A DNA stretch of 64,000 nucleotides from Emiliania huxleyi CCMP1516. Taxonomy: Eukaryota; Haptophyta; Isochrysidales; Noelaerhabdaceae. Location: assembly GCF_000372725.1 (NCBI RefSeq), contig NW_005201240.1, positions 216,250 through 280,249 of the forward strand, in the 5' to 3' direction. The number at the start of each line of letters is the position of its first letter. The stretch's first letter is position 1. The notes beneath the pieces were generated by a model, which saw only the letters and a list, made by a program, of their open reading frames with translations, was not told where the DNA came from and did no database searches. A program made the position numbers and the translations under genes. Positions 1 to 9,775 of this stretch are shown piece after piece.

Positions 1-2572
1 CCGAGATGATGGTCTGGCCCGACTCGTCGTCGGTGTGCACGCGGAAGGTCGGGTCCTCCTGGGCGGCATGGTTTGGAGGAGGTGTGAGACGAGGCTGAGA
101 CGAGGCTGAGACGGGGTTCAGACGGGGTTCAGACGGGGTTCAGACGGGGTTCGGACGGGGTTCAGACGGGGTTCAGACGGGGTTCGGAGGAGCTCGCCCC
201 GCTGCCGCGAGGGGCGGCGGGCGGCGCTCCTTGGTGAAGCGGCCGAGCGCCTTTGAGAAGTTTGGCGCGTTCTTGTCGGCAGGCACCAGCGCGAGCGAGA
301 TGACCTGACGGACATGTCATGAACGTGTCCTGGACGTGTCCTGGACGGCACCAGTGCGAGCGAGCTGACCGGATCGGGGACAAACATCGACGTCATCGAC
401 AGCTTCGTCTTGCCGTCGGTGAAGGTGGTGCCCGAGGCGCAGTCGACGCCGAACATGGCGACGATGTCGCCCGCGCCGACCGACTCGACGTCCTCCATCT
501 CGTTGGCGTGCATGCGGACGAGCCGCGGGATGCGAACCTTGCGCCGGACCCGAGATTACCCGAGATTGTCCGAGATTATCCGAGATTTCCTGAGATTGCC
601 CGAGATGGCGGGGGGGCGAACCTTGCGCCGGTCCGCCGCCATCGACTGGATCGTGTCGCCGCGGCCAACCTTGCCCTGGTAGATGCGCATGTACGTCAGC
701 TGGCCGAACTTCCCCTCCTCGAGCTTGAAGGCGAGCCTATGGTCATGTCTCGGACGTGTCATGCACGTGTCCTCGACATGTCCCCTCCTCGAGCTTGAAG
801 GCGAGCCTATGGTCATGTCTCGGACGTGTCATGCACGTGTCCTCGACATGTCCCCTCCTCGAGCTTGAAGGCGAGCCTATGGTCATGTCTCGGACGTGTC
901 ATGCACGTGTCCTCGACATGTCCCCTCCTCCAGCTTGAAGGCGAGCCTATGGTCATGTCTCGGACGTGTCATGCACGTGTCCTCGACATGTCCCCTCCTC
1001 CAGCTTGAAGGCGAGCCTATGGTCATGTCTCGGACGTGTCATGCACGTGTCCTCGACATGTCCCCTCCTCCAGCTTGAAGGCGAGCCTATGGTCATGTCT
1101 CGGACGTGTCATGCACGTGTCCTCGACATGTCCCCTCCTCCAGCTTGAAGGCGAGTCCCGACGAACGGGTCCGACGACACACCCGTGAGCCCCACCTGCT
1201 CCTCGTCTTTGTCCAAGTCGAGCGCGCAGTTGGTCACCTCGGTCGGCGCCGGCAGGTAGCTCACCACGCCGTCCAGGAGCGGCTGCACGCCCTTGTTCTT
1301 GAAGGCGCTCCCCATGAAGACGGGCGTGATCGCATTCGCGATCGTCTGGCGCCGGATCGCGGCACGCAGCACCCCGAGCGGCGGCTCCTCCTCGGCGAGG
1401 TAGAACTCTGCTATCTCCTCGTCGGCGTCTGCGAGCTTCTCGAGCAGCTCCGCGCGCTTCTCCTCCATGGCGGCCTGCAGCCCGGCAGGAACCTCCCCCT
1501 CCTCCACCTCCTCCCCGCCAGGCCCGGAGAAGCGGAGGGCCCTGCGCTCCAGCAGGTCGACCACACCCTCGTGGTCGCCGCTCACGCCGATCGGGATCTG
1601 CATTGCCACCGCGTTGAGCCGCAGCTTATCGCGCAGCTGGCCGATCACCGCGTCTGCACGGCGGAGGATGGCCCGAGATGGCCCGAGATGGCCCGAGATG
1701 GCCCGAGATGGCCCGAGATGGCCCGAGATGGCCCGAGATGACCCAATCACTGCGTCTGTGCGGCGGGTGCGCGAGGGGTCGTCGAGGAGTATCTGGGAGG
1801 TGCCTGCGCAGTGTCCAGGCAGTGCCATCCCAGTGCCGTCGCAGCGTCCAAGCCACTGTCTCGGCGGGAGAAGTGTCCCGGAAGTGTCACCCCACCTGGG
1901 TCGGAGCCCTCGCGGTCGAGCTTGTTGATGAAGGCGAGCCGCGGGACAGAGTACCGCCTGAGGAGGCCGGGCGCCGGCGACACTCCGGCGGCAGCGCAGC
2001 GGGGCGGGCGCGGCTACTCGCGGCGGAGGCGAGGCGAGGCGAGGCGAGGCGGCGGAGCGTGCCTCATCTGCCGGTCGACGGTGATGGATTGCGATTGCAC
2101 GCCGGCGACGCCGCAGAGGACGAGGATGGCGCCGTCGAGGACGCGCAGCGCACGCTCCACCTAGTGTGCACACGGCCGGCGGAAGTTGGCGCCGCCCGCA
2201 AGGTTCGCTCGGCCGGAGGGCCGCCGCCTCGATGGTGAAGTCGACGTGGCCAGGAGTGTCGATCACGTTGATATCGTGGTCGCCCCAGGCGCAGTGCGTT
2301 GCGGCCGACTGGATGGTGATGCCCTTCTCACGCTCCAGCTCCATAAAGTCCATCTTGGCGCCCACGCCGTCCTTCCCGCGGACCTCGTGGATGGCGCCGA
2401 TACGTCCCGTATAATACAAGATTCGCTCAGTGAGCGTGGTCTTGCCAGAGTCGATGTGCGCGCTGATGCCGATGTTTCGCACGCTCTGTGGCTCGCTGGA
2501 ACTGGAGAGCCTCCTCGTGAAGGCGAGCAGCCGCCGCGACGCGGCTGCTCTCCTGCCGACAGGACACAGCAT
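1..2572 (-). CDS. GFM1: Mitochondrial elongation factor G (mEF-G1/GFM1 type), 5' part, 8 exons
   Basis: Translocation GTPase of mitochondrial protein synthesis. Exons on the minus strand, all consistent in frame: 2572-2228, 2160-2063, 1957-1896, 1653-1158, 736-622, 537-370, 304-230, 58-1; the gene continues past the left edge. The first exon begins with an Arg/Ser-rich presequence ([14 protein letters not shown]...), then the P-loop AHIDSGKTT, the switch regions with DTPGHVDF, and in exon 3 the NKLD guanine-recognition motif. Exon 4 holds the G' insert; later exons carry domain II ([27 protein letters not shown]). The start at 2572 was chosen for its targeting-peptide look; an in-frame start at 2683 is possible. 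Introns are 65-421 bp; three are GT-AG, two GC-AG, and two (59-229 and 737-1157) can only be joined in frame with a GA donor. Family assignment is from recognised motifs; exon edges are inferred. Confidence 0.93.
111..187. repeat. 11-bp minisatellite in EF-G intron 7
   Basis: About seven head-to-tail copies of GACGGGGTTCA with minor changes (GTTCG in two copies). It fills most of the intron between EF-G exons 7 and 8. Confidence 0.9.
545..606. repeat. CGAGAT-type decamer repeat in EF-G intron 5
   Basis: Six degenerate 10-bp units of the form CGAGATTNCC. The array sits between two copies of the exon-junction sequence CCGGCGCAAGGTTCG, one at each intron edge. Confidence 0.9.
713..1157. repeat. 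70-bp tandem repeat carrying copies of an exon start and splice acceptor
   Basis: About six 70-bp units occupy EF-G intron 4 (737-1157). Each repeats the ATAG acceptor and the first codons of exon 5 (LAFKLEEG) followed by ACGTGTC-rich spacer. The copies are almost identical, with a single G/C change separating the two exon-proximal copies from the rest. The unit nearest exon 5 (713-736 and on) is the functional exon start. Confidence 0.93.
1669..1741. repeat. 10-bp minisatellite in EF-G intron 3
   Basis: Seven perfect copies of ATGGCCCGAG. A degenerate second copy of the exon 4 start (TDAVIG beside the real ADAVIG) lies on the far side of the array. Confidence 0.93.
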
Positions 2573-2870
2573 GCCTACGCGGCAAGTTTCTAGGAAGCCT
2601 TTTCTGAAAAATGTTCTCCGCTGAGGATGTGGTGGGAGCCCCGGGTACTGATCACCCCAGAACGCGGCGGCCGCCTCAAGCACGGGGCGGCGGGCTGCCG
2701 CCAGCTCCTCCGCCCAGTCGGACGAAACCGAGACGATACGAGACGATACGAGACGATACGAGACGAGACGCGACCCTATAGCTATACGAGACTACACGAT
2801 TTTTTTGCGCCCGATTTTTCTGAAGGTGCCGCAACCCGCTATAGTGCCTGTCGCGGCCCTCTTCTGGGTC
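2573..2870. promoter_or_regulatory. Divergent intergenic region between EF-G and the 2871 gene
   Basis: A 298-bp head-to-head spacer, so it should hold both promoters. It contains four copies of a GATACGAGAC unit at about 2730-2770. No TATA box stands out. Confidence 0.4.
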
Positions 2871-3236
2871 ATGCCGCCTCGCTACTCTCGCACGACCGCC
2901 GACGTCGACCTCGACGAAGAGGCCGAGCTGCGGCGCCTCGAGAGCGGCGCGGACCCCACTCCTGACGCTCCGTGTGTGGATCTGACCGAGCCGATGGCCA
3001 ACCTCACCGACCTCTTCGAGGAAGAGCCCGCGCCCTCGCTCGCCGTCCCCCGCAAGGGCCGCCTGCAGAAGGGCCGCTCCGCGTTGCCCGAGACCAAGCC
3101 GCCGCAGCGCAAGAAGGAGGGGCTCGGCCGCAAGCGGCCGGCGGCGGCGGCGCGCTCGGAGTCGGGCTCGGACTCGGACGCGCCGAGCGCCGAATATTCG
3201 CGCGTTTCTTTTTCTTACTACATACATACATACTAA
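2871..3236 (+). CDS. Small hypothetical acidic/basic low-complexity protein
   Basis: A 121-residue ORF starting MPPRYSRTTADVDLDEE. It has an acidic N-terminal third with DLTEPMANLTDLFEEE, then Lys/Arg-rich stretches (PPQRKKEGLGRKRP) and a Ser/Asp-rich tail, as in many nuclear proteins. No known domain was recognised. The last 15 or so residues (YSRVSFSYYIHTY) look unlike the rest and overlie a CATA repeat, so the true last exon may lie elsewhere. Divergent from EF-G. It could also be a chance ORF, but the codon bias matches the neighbours. Confidence 0.45.
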   Translation: MPPRYSRTTADVDLDEEAELRRLESGADPTPDAPCVDLTEPMANLTDLFEEEPAPSLAVPRKGRLQKGRSALPETKPPQRKKEGLGRKRPAAAARSESGSDSDAPSAEYSRVSFSYYIHTY

Positions 3237-3561
3237 CTCCAATCGCCAGGCTCCGTGCCCCACCTACCAGGCCGCGCAGCGAAGCGAAAAAATACCCTTC
3301 ACGCTCTGTGAATAGGCTCCCAGCGCCCGCCGCGCGCCGGCTTGTACCGCGGTGCGCGCCGTTCGCGAGCCCCAGAGCATGGCCCCGTTCGCGGCTAAAC
3401 GCGCCGTATCCCGCGGGTTTTTTCACACCCCCGCCCCCACACACCACAACCGTGGTGCCAGCCCCTCTGGCGAGGACTGTGGCGACGCATCTGCTTTACT
3501 CGTTCGCCGCCAGCGCCCAGGCCCAGTGGGGGTTCCCAGGGCATTTTCAAGTCGTAGCAGT

Positions 3562-4060
3562 ATGAGGCTCCCGCCATACGTCTGCGCCATCCTATCCTCC
3601 CCTACCGGCCACCTGCTGGTGGAGGAGCGGCCCGCCGACGCCCGCACCGCGGCGGGTCAGCTGACCTGTTTCGGCGGCAAGCTGGAGCCAGGCGCCGCAT
3701 CACCCAATTGATGCCACAGCGCAGCGCGCAAACCCCACGCGTCGCACCGCCAATGCTGCAGGCGAGACCGGCCTCGACGGCCTGCTGCGGGAGTTGCGCG
3801 AGGAGCTAGGCTGGCAGCCGGCCGAGCCGCCGCGGCGCGCCGTCGATCTCCACGTCGACGGCGCTTTGATCGCCTGGTTCTACGAGGCCGCCGCGCCGTC
3901 GACCGACGTGGCGCTCGCCTTTGAGCCGGGGAGGAGAGGCGTGTGGATGAGCGAGGCGGAACTGCTCGTCCACCCGCGCCTGTCAGAGTGGCACCGGGCT
4001 GTACTCAACTCGTGGAGAACGGGACGGGACCGTGCTGATTTTGTGACGAGGGGAGCCTAG
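3562..4060 (+). CDS. Nudix hydrolase (MutT-like), 2 exons, 142 aa
   Basis: Exons 3562-3691 and 3762-4060 join through a 70-bp GC-AG intron. The join restores a complete Nudix box: GKLEPGE, seven residues, then RELREELGW, which matches Gx5Ex7REUxEExGU with the metal-binding glutamates in place. The protein would hydrolyse a nucleoside diphosphate linked to another group; the short length and overall shape fit MutT-like dNTP sanitising enzymes, but the substrate cannot be read from the sequence. No targeting peptide is evident (MRLPPYVCAILSS). Without splicing, the box is interrupted by a stop at 3711. Confidence 0.88.
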
Positions 4061-4379
4061 GGCGGCTCTATGCCCCCACCGCTGTGGACTCAGGCCTGGC
4101 GGTTTTCGACCAACGTGTGATGTGATACGTTGATCCGATTGTGTGCGACACACACTTGTGTCTGCAGCCCCAGAGAGTGGCTGCAGAGAATCCCTCATCA
4201 GGCAGCGGGGCCCTCACGTCACCGACGTGTGCGGACTGTGCTCTCTCTTTTCTACATGTCGTAAAAGGGAACAAGCTACAAGGCATGTAACAAAAATTCT
4301 TTAAATTTCTCTCTGCGAGAGCCCCGGCTGTCGCACACGCCGCTGGGGTGACGGGGCCGCTGTGGAGCGATGTGGTCTC
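4061..4379. other. Intergenic, no gene seen
   Basis: Downstream of the Nudix gene. I see no ORF with coding character and no repeat shared with the rest of the window. An A/T-rich stretch (TTCTTTAAATTTCTC) at about 4300 is the only compositional break. Confidence 0.4.
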
Positions 4380-5880
4380 AGGGGAACGACGACAAATATG
4401 GGACAAGCGCCAGCGGATCAAGGATCAGCACGGCGAGCGCGAGATTGAATTCGCCGACGTGGATGATCATAACGTGGTGACAAAGACGGTCGTGGGAGCG
4501 CGTGTGCGGCAGCAGGCGGGGGTGCCACACGGAGCGCGCCACGAGAGGATTATGCGGGGAGAGGCGAGGAGAGAGACCCCGGGCGCCGCCAGCCGCCACA
4601 AGGAGCGAACTCAGGGGCTGCCTCGTCTGTAAGGCCGCGAGGGACGCGGCGAGGAGGGCGGCACTAAAGCGAGACCCGCTGTGTCCGATCGTGCGGAAAG
4701 CCGCGCAGCAATGGACCGAGGAAGATGAGAACCCGCCTAGAGCGACGATGGCGCACTTGCTTAGCGGCGCCTGCCTGGGGAATAGGGAGCAGGCAAGATG
4801 GTTCCTCAGAGTAGCGCGAGCGCAGACGGGGACGGCGATCAGCAAAGTAGCCCAGGCGGCACCCGACTCCAAGGATACGCTGAAGACGCTGAGGATAGCG
4901 CATGTCGCTGCGCTGAAGGGCTCACGCTATATAGGGTGCTGGATGAGGACGGGTACGATGCACTAGCCCCAGCCGTCGGGGGGGTGTTGCCGGCGCTGGT
5001 AGATGATCTCTCGGAGAAGAGCCGGAGGGATCTTGGCGCCGGGGTCACGAGGAACTTGCAAATCGTGGCCGAGGCGGCGACGGGCGCGGTGCAGAGGTGG
5101 ATCCGGCTCAATGATGAGGCTACGGCGCGCATAATGAAGAGAGAGGAACACATCGAGTGGCTGAGGAAGCTCTTCACTGGGTGGAAAGAGGCTCGGCCGG
5201 CCTTGAGGGAGTCGCAGAGGAGGGATAACGCAGGCAACGCAGGGACGGGCCAACAGCCAGTGGGACGAACGAGGGCCGCGACGGCGGCTCAAGCGGGAGG
5301 GAGCGGAGACGGTGGGCAGAGAGCGAAGTGGGTGAGACTGATGATGCTCCTTCGACTTAGGGAGCGGTTCAGCTGCTGGGCGGGCTTCAGGCTGGTGCTC
5401 ACGCGAAAAGGAATCGACGCGATGTGCAAAGCATACAAGAAGGGGAGAAGGAAGAGGAGAGACGCCGGTGAGGACGAAGCAGAAACTAGCGCAGACGAGA
5501 GCAGGGCAGACCCGGGGACTGGGGAGCCGGAGCAGACGGCATCGGCTGCCGAGGAAACGTTGGGAAGAGGCACGAGGAGGGCGGCGACCTCAACCGACTA
5601 TGGAGGACCCGTCACCAGACGACGCAGGGCGGACGACGGGGAGGCGGAGCAGACGCGCAGGGCGAGACGAGGGAGGGAGCAGGACTTTGCGGAGATCAGC
5701 AGGAGGATGTACGAAGAGATTAGGAGCAGCAGGGACCCGAGGGACCATGTGGAAGACGGCTAGTGCTAGTCCCCCATCGGGAGGACGACCCCGGCTAGTC
5801 GCCGACCACACCCACAAAGAACCCTGCACAAAGATCGCAAGGGCGGGGACCTGTTCCTTTTTACCCATCTCACAGTAGCG
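4380..5880 (+). mobile_element. Degenerate non-LTR-like retroelement (family A), longest copy
   Basis: The last 660 bp are repeated at 27955-28640 (minus), the last 200 bp at 31318-31525 (minus), and only the final 80 bp at 17690-17770. Shared 3' ends with different 5' ends and a short TTTATTT-type tail are the signature of 5'-truncated LINE-like insertions. The longest ORF (4798-5763, 321 aa) is Arg/Glu-rich and ends YEEIRSSRDPRDHVEDG. An overlapping frame upstream (4502-4966) contains CLVCKAARDAARR and an AHLLSGAC stretch, so the coding region has been frameshifted. No reverse-transcriptase motif is visible, so class assignment rests on the truncation pattern. Confidence 0.6.
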
Positions 5881-5887
5881 GAGGTGT

Positions 5888-6105
5888 CCATTATCCCGCA
5901 GCCGCAGCCGTAGCCGCAGCCCCAACTCGTGCTGCTCTTCTAGTGTCGGGTAGTGACCAGCACCAGGGGTGAGGGGACGGATTGAAGATCCCTCACACCA
6001 AGATCGTGCAGGGCGGGGACACATGTCCCTAAATCCCATCTCGTCTCAGAGTTTGACCGTTTTTATTTTATTTTTGCGTTCTCGCACATGGTCGTGGATA
6101 GTGCG
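5888..6105 (+). mobile_element. Retroelement 3' end fragment (family A2)
   Basis: The stretch around GATTGAAGATCCCTCACACC and AAGATCGTGCAGGGCGGGGA, ending in TTTTTATTTTATTTTT, is repeated on the other strand at about 54485-54800. Its GGGCGGGGACA(C)TGTCC core resembles the family A 3' end, so the two families probably share retrotransposition machinery. Confidence 0.6.
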
Positions 6106-6167
6106 AGGTAATCTCGACTGTTGCGGGGGGGCCATCCCAAACTGTCCCGGCCGGAGTGTGCGGGATG

Positions 6168-6515
6168 TCTCAGAGATTTTTGGAAACCAACAAGAAATCA
6201 CGACTCTCACAGTGAGTTGGGCTCGGCAGCTTGTCAGCCCTCAGCCGAAGCTGGGGCCGGTCCACCGTAGCCGAGAGAGCCCGCGCCGATGAGTTCGACG
6301 CGGTCGGGGGGGCCTTGCGGAGAGGCCAGCGAGTTGGTGATCGCTGTACTTCATGGCGCCCTCAAAGTGGGGCTGGCTGACTCGCCAGAGGTCGATACTC
6401 TGCGGGGGACGACCCTAGGATGCCACGAATGCCTGAAGGAGAGGGAGGCGAGGCCAGAGGCAGACTCAGCTGCTCTCGGGTGATCTCGCTTTGGTGGCTG
6501 AAGGACCCGATGTGG
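6168..6515. repeat. Dispersed repeat family C, copy 1
   Basis: About 350 bp starting AGAGATTTTTGGAAACCAAC and running to GAAGGACCCGATG. It is closely matched by 9028-9370. The pair differs mainly at 6350-6380, where one copy reads GGCGCCCTCAAAGTG and the other GGGGTCATCAAGTGA. No terminal inverted repeats were found. Confidence 0.85.
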
Positions 6516-6770
6516 CTGCGGGATCGAATCGCGGAAGGCTCACGCCCTCGCGGAGCGACGCGGGTCGCGCGGCGCGCGCGTGTGCGAAATGCGACAACAG
6601 ACGCCTGAGCGCTGAACGACTGAACGACCGTCGCCGCGATCGCCACCGCCGCCCTTTTGACGAGCAGCGCGAGCCGTCACGGGCCGGGAAAGAAGAAAAA
6701 CCTTGACATTTGGACGGCCGCTGGACGGCCGCTCAAGAGAAGGCGGGAGGAAACGCCCCAAGTCCCCGAG

Positions 6771-7515
6771 ATGCTGCTCGCAGTGACCCTGGCCGCCGCG
6801 CTGGTGCCACTGCCGTCCACGACTGTGCCGCTGCAGACGTTGGCCGCTGCAGCACCACCACTCTTGCGCTGCACGCTCCCGGAGATGGCTGCAAAGCTCC
6901 CGAGACGCATGGCCACTCGGCTCCCGAGACGGATCGTCTTCAGGCCGCGCCGGCTTGCGCCGCACGAGCTGGCGCTCGCGGTGCTCCTCGATGTCGAGCT
7001 GACCAACGCGATCGTGGCGCGTGCGCGGAAGCAGAAGAGCCTCGGCCAGGCGGAGCACTGCATGGCGGTCTACGTCAACGCGCCGAGCGGAGAAGGCTGA
7101 GGTGCTGGAGCGGTGGGCGAGGCTCGTGCTCGACAATGTAGAGGTGGGCGCGATTGCGGAGGACGCAGCGAGCGCGACGATCAGCGACAGCGGCTCTGGA
7201 CTGGTTCAGCTCGTGTTTGACAGGAGCAAGTACCCGAGCCCGCGGGAGGAGGCCGAGGCGGCGCTGGGCATGGCCGCCAAGCTGCGCAGGCAGCAGGCCA
7301 AGGTGGACTCGCTACGGCACCGCAACGAGGGCGCGGCGGCCGCGCTGGCAGGCTGGCAGAAGCGCGTGCGCATCGCTGCGGCGCGCGGGGAGGCGGAGGC
7401 GCTGCGAGCGCTGCGCGTCAAGCTGCTGCGCTCGAGCAAGCAGCTGGGACTCCGCCACGCCAAGATAGCAGAGTTCGGCCAGAATGACGAGTGGGAGAAC
7501 ACGCTCGGCATCTGA
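6771..7515 (+). pseudogene. Unrecognised protein gene broken by one frameshift
   Basis: Reading from 6771 gives a hydrophobic start (MLLAVTLAAALVPLPS) that could be a signal or transit peptide, then a basic region and RRLAPHELALAVLLDVELTNA up to a stop at 7100. From about 7085 the next frame continues with the same coding character (KAEVLERWARLVLDNVEVG) to a stop at 7515, including a helical, Ala/Arg/Glu-rich segment at 7250-7450. No GT/GC-AG intron of plausible length bridges the two frames, so the change is either a genuine inactivating frameshift or a sequencing error. About 247 residues if joined. Family not recognised. Confidence 0.45.
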
Positions 7516-7793
7516 CGAGCAGGAGGAGCAGCCCTCCCCAACGCAGCTTGCAGTTGCAGGCGTCGGCCGGCTGGCAGCGCTCCCTCCCACAGCCGACGGC
7601 GGCCTGTTCCCCCCCGGGGGGGGGTCTTTTGCCTAAGATTCTTTTGGAAAGAGAGTCACGCCAGTCGCCACGCGTGAGTTCGCCGCGTGAGGCGTCTGCA
7701 TAGTTTCTGACGTAACTTAACACCGGGTTTCGCGCCACGCGCTTTCGCCACACTTCTGCGTGAGCCCTGGCTGTGTCTCAGGGCGGGCGCCTA
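7516..7793. other. Intergenic, no gene seen
   Basis: Contains a C/G homopolymer pair (CCCCCCGGGGGGGGG at about 7610) that is palindromic. Nothing else stands out. Confidence 0.35.
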
Positions 7794-8366
7794 CTAAAAT
7801 CCGGATCGATCCTCCTCATGCCTCAGCAATCGCCGCTCAGCATCCTCCCCTTCCGATTCTCGTTGCTGCTTCTTGAGCGCAATCTCTCGCCAAACGCATT
7901 TCTCACAAACAGCCTCAAGCTCAAACAAAAGCATAGAAGCCTGTGTATGCTGGTCCTCTTTGAACGATCCGCGCGTGAGGTAGCATAGGGCCTTGTTGGC
8001 AGCAGCCAGCTTGTTGCGCTGCTTCGTTGCGATGAGCTGATTGGGATCGCAGAAGTGCATGCCAAGCACCGCCACGATCTTGAAGCAGAACACATCGCAA
8101 CCGCATCGTCCGCACTGCCATCGGCATGCCGCGCCCGCCGCTTCGCCGCAGCCGCCTTAAGACACGCATAGCGGCAGGGTACGGTGCGCGTACTTGAGCA
8201 GGAATTGCGCGCCGCAAGTAGCGCACTGGCCCTGGGAGAAGGCGATATGGCGTCGTGTGCGGCATACGTTGGTCGGGACGCGTCCAGGTATTTTTCGGGT
8301 AAACCTGGACTTTTGCAGGTATACCCGGGTTTTACCCGGAGTTGGCCTTGTGTCGTCTAAGTTCAT
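7794..8366 (-). pseudogene. Cysteine-rich (zinc-ribbon-like) ORF with one in-frame TAA
   Basis: One minus-strand frame is open from 8366 to 7794 except for a TAA at 8159-8157. Upstream of it lies CATCGAQFLLKYAHRTLPLC; downstream come GGCGEAAGAACRWQCGRCGC, then FCFKIVAVLGMHF and a helical tail with CEKC. The spaced CxxC pairs on both sides suggest one zinc-binding protein in which a codon became a stop. A short intron removing the stop is not obvious. Family not recognised; it could also be a remnant of a mobile element. Confidence 0.4.
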
Positions 8367-8487
8367 GGCCCCCGACCCTACAGCGTCTAAGTCCGAGCCT
8401 GGCTCCGTGCGGGGGCTAAGCTGAGCGCTCGCTCGCTGCAGAGGCTAAGTGTAGAGCGACCCTCTAGCCCTACTACCCAACCATTGC

Positions 8488-8770
8488 TGTCAGGTGATCT
8501 GTCGGGCTGTCGGGCACTGTCAGGCACTGTCAGGTGCCTCTGTCAGACCAGCTGTCAGGTGCTGTCAGTGCTGTCGGGTGCTGTCCGGTGCTTGTCTGAC
8601 AGGCGAGGTGCTCTGGTGCTGTCAGGTGCTGTCGGAGCTGTCGGGTGGTGCTGTCAGACGCTGTCGGAGCTGTCAGAGCTGTCAGGCTGCTGCTGCTGTC
8701 AGACGTTGGGCCGGTACTGTCAGGTGCTGTCAGGTGGTGCTGTTGGGGTGCTGTCAGGCTCTGACACTCA
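8488..8770. repeat. CTGTCAGG-type degenerate tandem array, block 1
   Basis: About 25 loosely spaced copies of GCTGTCAGG, GCTGTCGGG and variants, at spacings of 8-15 bp. A sister block is at 9512-9775; family C copy 2 lies between them. Confidence 0.88.
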
Positions 8771-9027
8771 CCAGCCACACTTATGACACTATCAAGAGGA
8801 GACCGCAGCCAGTGAGAGTAGATCCACACAGTAGGTCTCTCCCGGGGAGCGCAGATGGCGGCGCAGGCGCAGGCCGCGGCGGCGGCACAAGCGGCGGCGG
8901 CCACCCCCACCCAGACGCCGTAGGCACATACTGTAGGGCCCCAGAAGGCTAGCTGGTAGCTTCATTTGTAGTAGCACAGCCGCCGGTGCTAGGGGTCCGC
9001 AGAGGTGAGGCGGGAGGGTTAAGAGTC

Positions 9028-9370
9028 AGAGAGAGATTTTTAAAGACCAACAAGAAATCACGACTCTCAGAGTGATTTGGGCTCGGCAGCTTGTTAGCCC
9101 TCAGCCGAAGCTGGGGCCGGTCCCGTAGCCGAGAGAGCCCGCGCCGATGAGTTCGACGCGGTCGGGGGGGCCTGCGAAGAGGCCAGCGAGTTGGCGATCG
9201 CTGTACTTCAAGGGGGTCATCAAGTGACCGCGGCTGACAAGCCAGAGGTCGATACTCTGGACGACCCATAGGATGCCACGAATGCCTGAAGGAGAGGGAG
9301 GCGAGGCCAGAGGCAGGCTCAGCTGCTCTCGGGTGGTCCCGCTTTGGTGGCTGAAGGACCCGATGGTCCT
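9028..9370. repeat. Dispersed repeat family C, copy 2
   Basis: Near-identical to 6168-6515 over its length, in the same orientation. It starts at AGAGATTTTTAAAGACC and is flanked by the two CTGTCAGG arrays. Confidence 0.85.
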
Positions 9371-9511
9371 GTCACATTCGCGTTCCGAGTCGTGGGGGTA
9401 GAAGAGTCAGAGAGACCCATGAGACCATCCCATGACCACATGGACCACACTCACATGCACATGCAGTAGTTTTGTTAAACTCTCATGGGGCACAAGAAAG
9501 AGGCTGTATAC

Positions 9512-9775
9512 GGTCTGTGTACGGTCTGTGCTGCTGTCGGGCTGGTCGGGCTGTCAGCGCTGCTGTCAGGCCACTGTGTGCTGTCGGGCTGTCGGGCAGC
9601 TGTCAGGCTGTCACGTTAGGGCCTGACAGCGACGGAGCACCTCGCCTGTCAGACTCTGCTGTTCAGGCTGTCAGATACGTGCTGTCAGGCTGTCGGAGAA
9701 AGTGCTGTCAGCGCTGTCAGGCTGTCGGGCACTGTCAGGCGCTGTCCGGGGTTTGCTGTCAGGCTGTCAGACCAG
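9512..9775. repeat. CTGTCAGG-type degenerate tandem array, block 2
   Basis: Same motif and orientation as 8488-8770, again about 20-25 copies with irregular spacing. Confidence 0.88.
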
